Shown: positions 1 through 8,678 of the stretch, piece after piece
Layout: each line of letters begins with the position of its first letter
Position numbering within the stretch: the stretch's first letter is position 1
DNA from: Bacillus sp. OV166
GTDB taxonomy: Bacteria; Bacillota; Bacilli; Bacillales; Cytobacillaceae
Assembly (NCBI RefSeq): GCF_900177675.1
Contig: NZ_FXWM01000002.1
Location: forward strand, 186,001 to 250,000
Direction: 5' to 3'
Length of the DNA stretch: 64,000 bases
Notes under the pieces: model-generated
The model's input: only the letters and a program-made list of their open reading frames with translations
What the model was told of the DNA's origin: nothing
Database searches by the model: none
Program-made: the position numbers and the translations under genes

Positions 1-28
1 CCACCTACTTTTTGTTGAGTGAGTGCCT

Positions 29-889
29 TTAAGGTAACCAATCTGGATATAAATCAGTACGGCGATCACGCCATGTGGTGACGGAACCACTATCACGAAC
101 TTGATAAAGCAGGTCTAAATCCAAGTCAGCTGTTACAATCATATCTTGATTAATTTCCCCCTCTACTTGAATACCGCGTGGAGGAAAAGGGATATCGTTT
201 GGTGTAATTACTGCAGCTTGTCCAAAATTTGCTCGCATAAAGTCAACTGTAGGAAGTGAACCAACAGTGCCGGTGGTTACAACATAGATTTGATTTTCTA
301 TTGCCCTTGCATGACTGGTGTATCGAACACGATGGAATCCGTGCCGATCATCTGTACAAGAAGGACTGAATATTATATCTGCTCCCTTTGCCTTTGCTAT
401 TCGAACTATTTCTGGAAATTCGATATCATAGCAAGTTAACATGGCAATTGTCCCTTTTTCAGTTTCGAAGACTTCTAGTTTTTCACCAGGAGCTAATTTC
501 CACTCTTTAATTTCAGTTGGAGTTAGATGAAGCTTTGATTGTTCGGCAATTCTTCCATCTGGATAGAATAGGTGGGCAACGTTATATAAATGTTCACCTT
601 TACGGAGGACATGGGTTCCACCAATAATGTGCATTTTTGTCTGCACAGCAAAATTACTAAATAAGGATAGATACTGTTCTGTGAAATCTGGGAGATTTTG
701 AATGGTCAAGGGATTCCCTTGTTTAGTGCCAATAGATAGTAATTGTGTGGTGAAAAACTCTGGGAACAAGATAAAGTCTGAATCAAATTCTTGAGCGGTT
801 TTAATATAATGTTCCACTTGTTTGGAAAATTCTTCGAATGAACTTATTGTATGAAGATGGTATTGTACTGCAGAAACTCTTAGTTTCAT
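29..889 (-). CDS. carbon-nitrogen hydrolase (nitrilase superfamily)
   Basis: Cytoplasmic amidase/nitrilase-fold enzyme that hydrolyses a non-peptide C-N bond; the substrate cannot be read from sequence. The Glu-Lys-Cys triad is visible: E44 in LFPEFF, K119 in SKLHLTP and C153 in LTCYDIEFPE. The length (286 aa) is normal for the family. I start it at 889 rather than at the upstream ATG at 913 because AAGGAG lies 7 bases before the 889 ATG. The gene stands alone; the next gene (hxlR) is 600 bp away on the same strand. Confidence 0.85.
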   Translation of the reverse strand: MKLRVSAVQYHLHTISSFEEFSKQVEHYIKTAQEFDSDFILFPEFFTTQLLSIGTKQGNPLTIQNLPDFTEQYLSLFSNFAVQTKMHIIGGTHVLRKGEHLYNVAHLFYPDGRIAEQSKLHLTPTEIKEWKLAPGEKLEVFETEKGTIAMLTCYDIEFPEIVRIAKAKGADIIFSPSCTDDRHGFHRVRYTSHARAIENQIYVVTTGTVGSLPTVDFMRANFGQAAVITPNDIPFPPRGIQVEGEINQDMIVTADLDLDLLYQVRDSGSVTTWRDRRTDLYPDWLP

Positions 890-913
890 AGCCTCGCTCC
901 TTCGTTTACCCAT

Positions 914-1510
914 GTTTCCATATAGATTTTTGTATTTTTATAATGTATTTTAAATGGATTTATTGTTATTATTAAGCACATAAAGATTTTTAACAAGTAC
1001 ACACTTTTTTGTTAGATAGTGAAAAAAAATATACTATATATAAAATTATATAAATGATTAATGAAGTTGTTTGCAGTTAAACAAAAGTTTAAATCGGGGG
1101 TTAATAGTGTAGAAGTCACTCAAGTAATTTCTTAGAAACCTTAATCAAAATTTTTAGGGAGTCAAAATAGAATGATATCTGTTGTAATTCAACTTAAATA
1201 TAAAAGGGTATTTGGGAACATTTTATAAATGAGGTGCTCCTTTCGTTAAAAAAAATAACAATGAAAAAGAGTTTGGAACATTCTCCAAACTCTTTTTCAT
1301 TGTTGATTGAAAGTTGATTATGGTTAGACTTTTCCTATTATTTAAGGTCTATTTTACCTCTTTTTAACCTATTTAATGTATGTTCATTAAAAATTTTGGT
1401 GAGTTAAATGTTTGACCCTGGTTTTATAATTACTTTTAAAAAATGTTATAGAAATGAAAAAGGAAAATGTTTATTGGATATCTGCCATAAGTGGGGCTTG
1501 GTGAGTTGAG
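914..1510. other. intergenic stretch with one terminator hairpin
   Basis: AT-rich DNA between the nitrilase gene and hxlR. I see no coding frame. The only clear structure is the long hairpin at 1257-1304. Confidence 0.5.
1250..1304 (-). terminator. terminator hairpin downstream of hxlR
   Basis: Perfect 21-bp inverted repeat (1257-1277 with 1284-1304, 6-base loop). On the minus strand it is followed by a run of T (the A-run at 1247-1255), so it most likely ends the hxlR transcript about 210 bp after its stop. Confidence 0.75.
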
Positions 1511-1852
1511 TTATTTCTTATCCAATACCGTTTCCATATAATTTTTCCCCCATTCATACATAGATTCAAGAATGGGCATCAGGCTTTCCCCGTGTTCAGT
1601 CATTGAGTATTCCACTTTCGGTGGTACAACAGGGTAAACTTCACGATGGATAATGAGGTCTTCTTCTAGTTCTCGTAATTGATTAACAAGCATTCTTTGT
1701 GTAATCCCTGGCATCAGAGACTTCAGTTCGTTAAATCGTTTGGTTCCCTCTTTACCTAGATGCCATAAAATAAGCATCTTCCATTTTCCCCCAATAACGG
1801 CGAGTGACAATTCTTTTTCACAGTTAAATGCCCTGTCACCAATGTGTCTCAT
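1511..1852 (-). CDS. hxlR: HxlR-type formaldehyde-responsive regulator
   Basis: Winged-helix DNA-binding regulator of the HxlR family, 113 aa. Cys11 and Lys13 are present (FNCEKEL); in B. subtilis HxlR these are the residues reported to be cross-linked by formaldehyde. The following LAVIGGKWKMLILWHL helix is nearly identical to what I remember of B. subtilis HxlR, an activator of the ribulose-monophosphate genes hxlAB. No hxlAB is visible here. Two 41-bp operator-like repeats lie just upstream (1880-1920 and 1984-2024), and a third copy lies in front of gnd (4692-4732), which suggests autoregulation and control of 6-phosphogluconate dehydrogenase. Family assignment is firm; formaldehyde sensing and targets are inference. 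Confidence 0.85.
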   Translation of the reverse strand: MRHIGDRAFNCEKELSLAVIGGKWKMLILWHLGKEGTKRFNELKSLMPGITQRMLVNQLRELEEDLIIHREVYPVVPPKVEYSMTEHGESLMPILESMYEWGKNYMETVLDKK

Positions 1853-1879
1853 TATTTCCCTCCATTTATAAAGATTTAC

Positions 1880-1920
1880 AGTATCTTTTTTTATACTATA
1901 TGCTCATAAAGTGCTTACTT
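1880..1920. promoter_or_regulatory. 41-bp HxlR-type operator, copy 1
   Basis: Begins AGTATCTTTTTTTATACTAT and ends AAAGTGCTTACTT. Same length and layout as copies at 1984 and 4692. It starts 28 bp upstream of the hxlR start codon, so it probably overlaps the hxlR promoter. Confidence 0.65.
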
Positions 1921-2365
1921 ACGTGTATAAATTATCTGCATTATACTAGATTGAAATATGGTTAATATTTTATATACATCATTAGTATACTTTTTGATAC
2001 TATATGATGTAAAAGTACATACTTATACTTAAATATTATACATGTTATGATTAGTTTTGTATAGGTTGTAAGGTAATCAGAATACATGAATTTTAAGTAG
2101 AAAAATAGGGCGAGGCTTTAATCAGTGAAGTAAAAACAAATGCTGTTATCCATTTACTCATCAATGAGGCTCATTCATTTTTCACCTTGCTTCTTTATTA
2201 GACTGTTGGAAGATCCTGACAGCCTATGAGCTAGGCCTAGCCACTAAGGCGGAGGAGTCAGCAGTCTATTATCCTGAGGATCTATTTGAAAAGGGGAAAA
2301 GGATCCTGACTGTACTACTGGATCCGGTCCAATCGTTTAATTAAATAATGGAGGGTGGTAAAGTG
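1921..2365. other. intergenic stretch between hxlR and the zinc-ribbon gene
   Basis: Holds operator copy 2. At 2168-2344 there is an open frame without a start codon (it contains WKILTAYELGLATK and ends DPVQSFN) that could be the tail of a lost gene. I do not recognise it. Confidence 0.4.
1984..2024. promoter_or_regulatory. 41-bp HxlR-type operator, copy 2
   Basis: Begins AGTATACTTTTTGATACTAT (an AGTAT-N8-ATACT inverted repeat) and ends AAAAGTACATACTT. It could serve hxlR or genes to the right. Confidence 0.65.
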
Positions 2366-2593
2366 ATGAAAAAGAAAAAGCAAAAGCCAGAGAGCCATGT
2401 GTTTTATCTTTGTACAGTATGTCATACACCTCATGTAGTACCTGACTATCTACTCCCACATATAGTAGATGGATCAGTATCAGGTAAACACTGTGGAGAG
2501 TGTGGATATGAGACCACCTTTACCACTCCATTTAAAGAACACATAAATGAATATTTACAAGAGATCCAAAAGAAGGAAATAGAGTGGATATAA
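2366..2593 (+). CDS. small zinc-ribbon-like protein
   Basis: 75 aa. A CTVC pair near residue 16 and a CGEC pair near residue 43 suggest one structural zinc site. The N-terminus is Lys-rich. GGAGGGTGG lies 7 bases before the ATG at 2366, so I prefer that start to 2348. I do not recognise the family and assign no function. It lies directly upstream of the aldolase paralogue but is separated from it by a cre box. Confidence 0.65.
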   Translation: MKKKKQKPESHVFYLCTVCHTPHVVPDYLLPHIVDGSVSGKHCGECGYETTFTTPFKEHINEYLQEIQKKEIEWI

Positions 2594-2686
2594 TTATCCT
2601 TGCCATAGGGTTCTCTGGGATGAAATGGGGCGATAGCTATACCAAGCTACGTACAGTTCTCAAAATAGTAATTGGAATATACCTCG

Positions 2687-2701
2687 ATGTAAACGTTTTC
2701 T
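2687..2701 (+). promoter_or_regulatory. cre box (CcpA site)
   Basis: ATGTAAACGTTTTCT matches the Bacillus cre consensus WTGNAANCGNWNNCW at every fixed position. It lies 30 bp upstream of the aldolase start, which predicts carbon catabolite control of that gene. Confidence 0.6.
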
Positions 2702-2731
2702 TTTATAGCACTTTATAAAAGGAGGATAGAT

Positions 2732-3604
2732 ATGCCGGTAGTTTCGATGAAGGATATGCTAATTGTGGGGAAAAATCGTAAATATGCGGTTGGACAGTTT
2801 AATATCAATAATCTTGAGTTTACTCAGGCAATTTTACAAGCTGCAAATGAAGAGAAGTCCCCTGTAATACTTGGGGTATCAGAAGGTGCTGCTAATTACA
2901 TGGGTGGGTTTAAGTTCACTGTTCAAATGGTCAAAGAGTTAATGAAGGAATACAAAGTAACAGTCCCAGTAGCTATTCATCTTGATCAAGGTTCAAGTTT
3001 TGACATATGTATACAAGCAATTCATGCTGGTTTTACATCTGTTATGGTTGATGCATCTCAATATCAACTTGAAGAAAACATTAAATTATCAAAAAGTGTG
3101 GTTGAAGTCGCCCATGCAGTTGGAGTTTCTGTTGAAGCAAAACTGGGACGAATTGGGGATCAGGAAGATAGTCTTAATAGAGATGTAGATGCTACATGGG
3201 CTATTCCTTTAGAATGTGAGCAATTAGTTCGTGAAACAGGAGTCGATTGTTTAGCACTTTCCTTTGGTTCTTATAACGGACCATACAATTTTAGATTTCA
3301 CCGAATGAAAGAGATAATGGATTTAACAGGTGTTCCACTGGCTCTTAACGTTGCCGGTTTTCCTATTAAGGATATTCAAAAGGCGATTTTTTTTGGCGCA
3401 GCCAAAATCGATGTTGATACTGAGAACCAAGTTTCTGCTACAGAAGTCGTGCGCTCTTTTTTAATTGAAAAGCCGAATAAATGCGATCCACGTATATTCC
3501 TGGGGCCCGCTCGTGAAGCAATTAAAAATACTGTCAAAGGGAAAATGCAAGAATTTGGTTCATCAGGTAGAGCTCAGTTAAAATACGAGGTCCTATATAG
3601 ATAA
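2732..3604 (+). CDS. class II fructose-bisphosphate aldolase paralogue lacking zinc ligands
   Basis: 290 aa, full-length match to class II FBA (start MPVVSMKDML, C-terminal GPAREAIKNTVKGKMQEFGS). The family normally uses three His ligands, in LDHGSS, SVHGPY and LHGGTG. Here they read LDQGSS (Gln86), SYNGPY (Asn182) and LNVAGF (Asn206). The DASHH motif is also changed, to DASQY. The catalytic Asp85 and the C-terminal NTENQ phosphate-site motif (DVDTENQ) remain. The fold is very probably kept, but zinc-dependent aldol cleavage seems unlikely; a regulatory or substrate-binding role, or different chemistry, is possible. RBS AAAAGGAGG precedes the ATG; a cre box is 30 bp upstream. Automated annotation would wrongly call this fba. 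Confidence 0.85.
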   Translation: MPVVSMKDMLIVGKNRKYAVGQFNINNLEFTQAILQAANEEKSPVILGVSEGAANYMGGFKFTVQMVKELMKEYKVTVPVAIHLDQGSSFDICIQAIHAGFTSVMVDASQYQLEENIKLSKSVVEVAHAVGVSVEAKLGRIGDQEDSLNRDVDATWAIPLECEQLVRETGVDCLALSFGSYNGPYNFRFHRMKEIMDLTGVPLALNVAGFPIKDIQKAIFFGAAKIDVDTENQVSATEVVRSFLIEKPNKCDPRIFLGPAREAIKNTVKGKMQEFGSSGRAQLKYEVLYR

Positions 3605-3861
3605 TAATTAAAAATAGTATTGATTTAATAATTAATTATGATAGTACAAGGGACTTTCAACTACCCTTTTAATATCATAAATTATATTTCATACAACTTT
3701 AAATGAATTTTTAATTCTTGGTGTCATAACAATTGATAGATGAAAATTTAATATATTCTCTTTACATTACTTTATTTAATGGTTTTTCATTTTAATATTA
3801 TTTCACATTGTAGTTATGTTTTGCTATGATCAAAATTTTGATTAGGATGTGGTGGAAAACG

Positions 3862-4038
3862 ATGAAGAATGAAAAATTAATGAAAGAGTTACTTGCAAAT
3901 ATTGATTCTAAACGTAAAGAAATGATTAAATTTGCTCGGAAAGTAGGCTTTACGAGTGAAAAAACAGTTAAATGCAGCCAAGAATTAGATATGTATTTAA
4001 CCCAATATCAGCTAATTTTTTTAAAGAGGACATCCTGA
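3862..4038 (+). CDS. Spo0E-family aspartyl-phosphate phosphatase
   Basis: 58 aa. Two short helices with the family signature SQELDMYLTQYQ. Spo0E-like proteins dephosphorylate Spo0A~P and delay sporulation. The start at 3862 gives the usual short length and begins with the helix KLMKELLANIDSKRKEM. It stands alone in an AT-rich region. The signature is clear; the precise target (Spo0A) comes from family knowledge. Confidence 0.8.
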   Translation: MKNEKLMKELLANIDSKRKEMIKFARKVGFTSEKTVKCSQELDMYLTQYQLIFLKRTS

Positions 4039-4206
4039 AAACTATTTATAAAGCACTCAAACTGATGAATTATTGGATTATAAATCATGAGGATGTAATT
4101 CAAATTTTTAAGATTTAGGAAAAGTATGGGGGATAAAAAATTATTAATTTGTACATTCATTTTAAGTACTATGTTTTACAACTTTAAACCAGAAAGGGGT
4201 ATTTTT

Positions 4207-4332
4207 ATGTTAATGGATGTGTGTATTACTTGTGGGGATGAGTTATCAAAAATGGAAAGAAATAGATGTGAATGTTGGGAATGTATTGATAAGGCAATTG
4301 AAACCTATGGGGAAGATTTTTTAGATGAATAA
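4207..4332 (+). CDS. small Cys-rich protein
   Basis: 41 aa, MLMDVCITCGDEL... with CxxC, then CEC and C (CECWEC), which suggests one zinc site. AGAAAGGGGT lies about 8 bases before the ATG at 4207; an upstream in-frame ATG at 4126 has a poorer site. Family unknown to me. The acidic tail (YGEDFLDE) suggests a soluble protein. Confidence 0.55.
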   Translation: MLMDVCITCGDELSKMERNRCECWECIDKAIETYGEDFLDE

Positions 4333-4872
4333 TCAATCTTTAGACAATAATTACAAAAATTAAATTAACAGTATTTAGTTAAACCCATACTTTTTCTAAT
4401 TCCTACGCTTCTAGTATGTTAAATAATCTTTTTATTATAGCAATGGATAATCCCTCAACTCCCCTTATTTTCTTCAAGTCATGAAGCTCAATTTTGTAGT
4501 GCAGAGTACCACCTTACTGTTAACACCAAAAATATTAGCTTGATAGCTATTCGATTAAAAAAGGTTATTTTAACTCCTTCTGTAAAATCCATAGTATGAA
4601 GCATTTCCTAAGGTTTCTTGAAAGTTTTTATATTTGTAGATAAACTGTAATTCCTCATTATTCACTATTCTTTTCTTCAACTCTTACAAATAGTATGTTT
4701 TTTGACACTATATGATAAAAAAGTGCATACTTTGTTTTCTGAAAACTAAGTCTTAGAATAATGACTAGATGAAACATTACTTATGATCACTTTTTAATCA
4801 CTTGAATTAGCATTATCTTCAAAATAATCAATATAAAGACTCTAATCCTAAAATTGAAAGGAAGAATTAATT
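4333..4872. other. intergenic stretch upstream of gnd
   Basis: About 540 bp. It holds HxlR-type operator copy 3. On the minus strand at about 4403-4516 a short open stretch (contains LHYKIELHDLKKIRG) ends at a stop and looks like the tail of a lost gene. No other feature is supported. Confidence 0.4.
4692..4732. promoter_or_regulatory. 41-bp HxlR-type operator, copy 3, upstream of gnd
   Basis: Begins AGTATGTTTTTTGACACTAT and ends AAAAGTGCATACTT. It lies 140 bp upstream of the gnd start. Spacing and conserved blocks are identical to the two copies in front of hxlR. Confidence 0.65.
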
Positions 4873-6285
4873 ATGACAAAACAACAGATCGGTGTAATCG
4901 GCTTAGCAGTAATGGGTAAAAATCTTGCGTTAAACATTGAAAGTAGAGGATATTCAGTATCAGTTTATAACCGTTCATCTGAAAAGACAGAAACATTTTT
5001 AAACAAGGAAGCAGTAGGCAAACAGGTTGTTGGCACATATAGTGCTGAAGAATTTGTAAATTCTTTAGAAAAGCCTCGAAAAATATTATTAATGGTAAAA
5101 GCAGGTAATGCAACAGATGCAACAATCCATTGGTTAAGACCTTTTCTTGAAGAAGGGGACATTCTTATTGATGGAGGAAATACTTTTTTTCAAGATACAA
5201 TTAGACGGAATAAAGAATTAGAAGCAGCAGGTATTCATTTTATTGGCACAGGAGTTTCAGGAGGAGAGGAAGGGGCACTAAAGGGGCCTTCTATTATGCC
5301 TGGTGGTCAGAAAGAAGCCTATGAACTAGTAAAACCAATTTTAGAAGCAATTTCAGCAAAAGTAGAAGGCGATGCTTGCTGTACATATATCGGTCCTAAC
5401 GGGGCTGGTCATTATGTAAAAATGGTTCACAATGGTATTGAATACGGCGATATGCAGCTTATATCAGAAGCCTATTTTATAATGAAACAATTACTTGGTT
5501 TAAGTGCTGGGGAGCTTCACGAAGTATTTTTAGAGTGGAATAAAGGCGAATTAGATAGCTATTTAATTGAGATCACAGCAAATATTTTTACAAAAGTAGA
5601 CGAAGAAACAGGAAAACCACTTATCGATGTAATACTCGATTCAGCTGGACAGAAAGGTACAGGTAAGTGGACGAGTCAGAATGCTCTAGATTTAGGAGTG
5701 CCACTTCCGATTATTACTGAATCTGTATTTTCTCGCTTTATTTCTTCAATGAAAGAAGAACGCGTAAAGGCAAGCAAGTTGTTAAAAGGACCTAAGGTAA
5801 ATACCTTTGAAGGTAATAAAGAAGAGTTAATTGAAGCGGTACGTAAAGCTTTATATATGAGTAAAATATGTTCTTATGCACAAGGATTTGCCCAAATGCG
5901 AACCGCATCTGAAGAATATAATTGGAACCTTCGTTATGGCGATATTGCCATGATTTTCCGAGGAGGTTGCATTATTCGTGCACATTTCTTACAAAAAATT
6001 AAAGATGCATATGACCGTAATCCTAGCTTGGAGAACCTATTATTAGATCTATATTTTCATGAAATTGTAGAAAGTTATCAATCCGCATTGCGTAAAGTAG
6101 TTGCAGTGGCAATTGAATATGGTATTCCGGTACCTTCGTTTTCTAGTGCTATTGCTTACTATGACAGCTATCGTACAGAAACATTACCGGCAAACCTCTT
6201 ACAGGCACAGCGTGATTACTTTGGAGCCCACACGTACCAACGTGTTGATAAAGAAGGCATTTTCCACACAGAATGGTTTCAATAA
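4873..6285 (+). CDS. gnd: 6-phosphogluconate dehydrogenase (decarboxylating)
   Basis: 470 aa, full length. Converts 6-phosphogluconate and NAD(P)+ to ribulose 5-phosphate and CO2 in the oxidative pentose phosphate pathway. The N-terminal Rossmann motif GVIGLAVMGKNLALNIE, the active-site block KMVHNGIEYGDMQ (~residues 183-195) and the C-terminal HTYQRVDKEG tail are all present. RBS GAAAGGAAG. An HxlR-type operator lies 140 bp upstream. Ru5P is the formaldehyde acceptor of the RuMP pathway, so control by HxlR would make metabolic sense (inference). Confidence 0.95.
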   Translation: MTKQQIGVIGLAVMGKNLALNIESRGYSVSVYNRSSEKTETFLNKEAVGKQVVGTYSAEEFVNSLEKPRKILLMVKAGNATDATIHWLRPFLEEGDILIDGGNTFFQDTIRRNKELEAAGIHFIGTGVSGGEEGALKGPSIMPGGQKEAYELVKPILEAISAKVEGDACCTYIGPNGAGHYVKMVHNGIEYGDMQLISEAYFIMKQLLGLSAGELHEVFLEWNKGELDSYLIEITANIFTKVDEETGKPLIDVILDSAGQKGTGKWTSQNALDLGVPLPIITESVFSRFISSMKEERVKASKLLKGPKVNTFEGNKEELIEAVRKALYMSKICSYAQGFAQMRTASEEYNWNLRYGDIAMIFRGGCIIRAHFLQKIKDAYDRNPSLENLLLDLYFHEIVESYQSALRKVVAVAIEYGIPVPSFSSAIAYYDSYRTETLPANLLQAQRDYFGAHTYQRVDKEGIFHTEWFQ

Positions 6286-6306
6286 AAATTATTCCTACTG
6301 GCTGGG

Positions 6307-6335
6307 CTGTTTACATTTAAAACAGTTTTGGTTTT
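6307..6335 (+). terminator. probable gnd terminator
   Basis: CTGTTT and AAACAG arms followed by TTTTGGTTTT, 22 bp after the gnd stop. A weak stem. Confidence 0.4.
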
Positions 6336-6539
6336 ACACAGTTAATAAATAGAACTTTAAAACTTATGTTTATTTTGACTCCGTCTATGTATCCTTGTTG
6401 AAAACAAAACAAATATAGTATTTATAAATAATAAGGACCAGGTTGTAATTTTATGTGATACAAAAGGTAAGTTTAAGAATAATACTTAAATGGTGATATA
6501 GGACCAGCTATTTTAAATTACTAGTTAAGCGAGGTGTTT

Positions 6540-7484
6540 ATGATTAAAAAAATAGGGTTACTAGTCATGGCATATGGAACTCCTAATAACTTAAATGAGG
6601 TTGAATCCTACTATACTCACATTCGTCATGGAAGAAAACCATCTGTAGATTTGTTAGAAGATTTAAAAAGGAGATATAGGGGAATAGGTGGTAATTCCCC
6701 ACTTGCTAAAATAACGCGAAACCAAGCGAAGCAGTTAGTTCTTAAACTAAATAATTGGTTTGAGACACATGAATTTGTTATGTATCTAGGATTCAAACAT
6801 GCTGTTCCCTTTATTGAAGATGCCGTTCAGCAAATGAAGAATGATGGAATTGAAGAGGCAATAAGTATTATTCTTGCCCCACATTATTCTATTTATAGTG
6901 TAAAAGCGTATAATGATCGTGCTAAGACAATGTCTAAAAAAATTAATGGTCCTGTGATTCATGCCATTAATTCTTGGTATTCCGAGCCTAAGTTTATTAC
7001 TTTTTGGGCAAATCAAATAAAGAAAATTATGCTTTCGATAGATGATTTCTCCAAATCCATTGTTATCTTTTCTGCTCATAGTCTACCAGAAAGAATTCTA
7101 TTAAATGGTGATCCCTATCCTGAACAGGTTGCTAAAACAGCAGAATTAATAGCTAGTAAAGCCAATATAAAAAGTTATTCAGTTGGTTGGCAAAGTGCAG
7201 GTAGGACTGGAGAACCTTGGCTTGGTCCAGATGTCAAAGAGCTTACGAGAGGATTATACGAACAACATGGTTATACATCATTTATATACTGTCCTATCGG
7301 CTTTGTAGCCGAACATTTAGAGGTTCTATATGATATCGATTATGAGTGTAAATTAGTTACGGATAAGTTCGGCGTAAATTATTATCGTCCAAAGATGCCG
7401 AATGCAAATAATGGATTTATTGAAGGTCTTGCATCTGTTATCTCAAAAAAAGTCAGAGAAACTCAAAGAATTCTAGTTGAATAA
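6540..7484 (+). CDS. hemH: ferrochelatase (coproporphyrin/protoporphyrin type)
   Basis: 314 aa. Inserts Fe2+ into a porphyrin; in Firmicutes the usual substrate is coproporphyrin III (CpfC, late haem synthesis). Visible motifs: AYGTP near residue 11, the metal-site His in SAHSLPER, and the acidic site EHLEVLYDIDYEC. I use the ATG at 6540 with GAGGTG just upstream. It is not in a hemEHY operon, so it may be a second copy (as some bacilli have). No regulatory box was seen. Confidence 0.85.
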   Translation: MIKKIGLLVMAYGTPNNLNEVESYYTHIRHGRKPSVDLLEDLKRRYRGIGGNSPLAKITRNQAKQLVLKLNNWFETHEFVMYLGFKHAVPFIEDAVQQMKNDGIEEAISIILAPHYSIYSVKAYNDRAKTMSKKINGPVIHAINSWYSEPKFITFWANQIKKIMLSIDDFSKSIVIFSAHSLPERILLNGDPYPEQVAKTAELIASKANIKSYSVGWQSAGRTGEPWLGPDVKELTRGLYEQHGYTSFIYCPIGFVAEHLEVLYDIDYECKLVTDKFGVNYYRPKMPNANNGFIEGLASVISKKVRETQRILVE

Positions 7485-7498
7485 AAGTTTAGGGATAA

Positions 7499-7735
7499 AT
7501 AGATAGTCGTAATAGGGTTAAGCTTCAGGAGAAAAATTTTTACATCAAAAAGTATCAGATTATAAAAGTACATCCTATCGTCATTGAGAAATCCACTTCC
7601 ATCTATATTGCGATTGTCCAATTATACTTGGAGGATGTTGGAACATTGTATGCGGTTGATGGTGATGGACAATTAGCTGTGATTATTTCCAGAAAAAATT
7701 TACTTCGGAAAAAATTAAATTACTGGTCCCCCTAA
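7499..7735 (+). pseudogene. remnant of a CcpN/YqzB-type CBS-domain regulator
   Basis: An open stretch without a start codon that reads as part of a CBS domain (EKSTSIYIAIVQLYLEDV then GTLYAVDGDGQLAVIISRKNLL). This pattern is typical of CcpN/YqzB repressors. The N-terminal DNA-binding part is missing and the frame ends early. A further degraded membrane-protein remnant (LLVPLIVFCGIIASLVIRDL) follows to about 7900. Confidence 0.55.
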
Positions 7736-7913
7736 TCGTATTTTGCGGTATCATAGCTTCGCTTGTTATACGAGATCTCTTTATCCCAACCAGCCCCTAT
7801 CATATTTCTAAAAGTAGGGGCTTGACAGGATCCATGTTCCACTGGGGCTTATGTTCTACTCCGTCTATCGTTATAATGAACGATATAAAGAATGGTTAAC
7901 CAGAAAATATAAA

Positions 7914-8295
7914 ATGTACCCTATAGAGTAGACACCTTAAAAAAGGTCTGCGCTATAGGGTACTTTTATGTGTAATGAATAAAAAATGGGGAACTGGAGA
8001 AAAATCAAATGTCAAAAAACACTTTACTGAAAAGGAAATGAGAAACCTATCCAATAATCCTTATGTCAAATCTGTAAGTTCAAAGGGAATTACGTATACA
8101 GATGAGTTTAAAAGGATTTTCATAGCTGAAAATGAGAATGGAAAATTACCAAGGCAATTTTTTGAAGAAAATGGCTTTGATGTTGAAGTCCTTGGTATTG
8201 TCAGAGTAAATAGATCAGCTTCTAGGTGGCGAGCTGCTTATAATGAATCGGGTGTATTAGGACTTCTTGATATGCGTAAATACGTATGTGAATAA
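7914..8295 (+). mobile_element. IS3-family remnant (left end and partial orfA)
   Basis: Starts with a perfect short inverted repeat (GTACCCTATAG at ~7915 and CTATAGGGTAC at ~7955), typical of an IS end acting as a terminator. A truncated orfA follows. No orfB and no right end are visible. Confidence 0.55.
7975..8295 (+). pseudogene. truncated IS3-family transposase OrfA (HTH protein)
   Basis: 106 aa. Contains FTEKEMRNLSNNPYVKSVS, GITYTDEFKRIF and SASRWRAAYNESGVLGL, the usual blocks of the N-terminal HTH part of IS3-group OrfA. It stops soon after GLLDMRK, where intact relatives continue with coiled coil and the OrfB catalytic domain. Presumed inactive. Confidence 0.7.
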
Positions 8296-8329
8296 TATCA
8301 CCAGTTTAGAAATTATGAACATTAAGTTC

Positions 8330-8375
8330 CTTGTTAAACGGGGGGCAAGAGTTTAAGAAGTTCTGTAGCAACTCA
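8330..8375 (+). repeat. cassette-boundary repeat, copy 1 (left half)
   Basis: TTAAACGGGGGGCAAGAGTT with the usual following TTAAGAAG. First member of the family (full structure described at copy 3, 9954-10056). Only the left half is recognisable. Confidence 0.6.
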
Positions 8376-8510
8376 TCTTTTCATAGTGCTCTCAAAAAAT
8401 GAAATGTGATAAAGAAAATGTTTTAGAGTATGTAGCAGGGTTAACCCTGTTTTTTTCATTAATGAAAGACTATTGTTTTTGATTTTGTATTATAATTGTT
8501 ATTTTGCTTG

Positions 8511-8633
8511 TTCGTAAAAGTACACTTTTTCGAACGGTTGTTTTTTATTAAAAAAAGGCTTTTTTTGACGTTCGTAATACTTGAAAAATGATTTATGAAC
8601 GTTCTTGGTTTTCATAGTACTTTTACGAACGTT
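8511..8633. promoter_or_regulatory. res-like recombination site (three subsites)
   Basis: Three imperfect palindromes share the end sequence TTCG/CGAA: site I 8511-8536 (TTCGTAAAAG...CGAACG), site II 8567-8604 (ACGTTCGTAATAC...TTTATGAACGT) and site III 8609-8633 (AGTACTTTTACGAACG). Sizes of about 28, 34 and 25 bp are those of the res site of Tn3-family resolvases, and the resolvase gene starts 46 bp downstream. Probably also its operator. Confidence 0.7.
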
Positions 8634-8678
8634 TTTTGGTAGAATAAGAGAAAAAGAACCAAAATGAAGGAGATTCAA

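Noticed and set aside
2168..2344. Open frame ending DPVQSFN before the zinc-ribbon gene
   Set aside because: No start codon or RBS and no recognisable family; kept only as a note in the intergenic entry.
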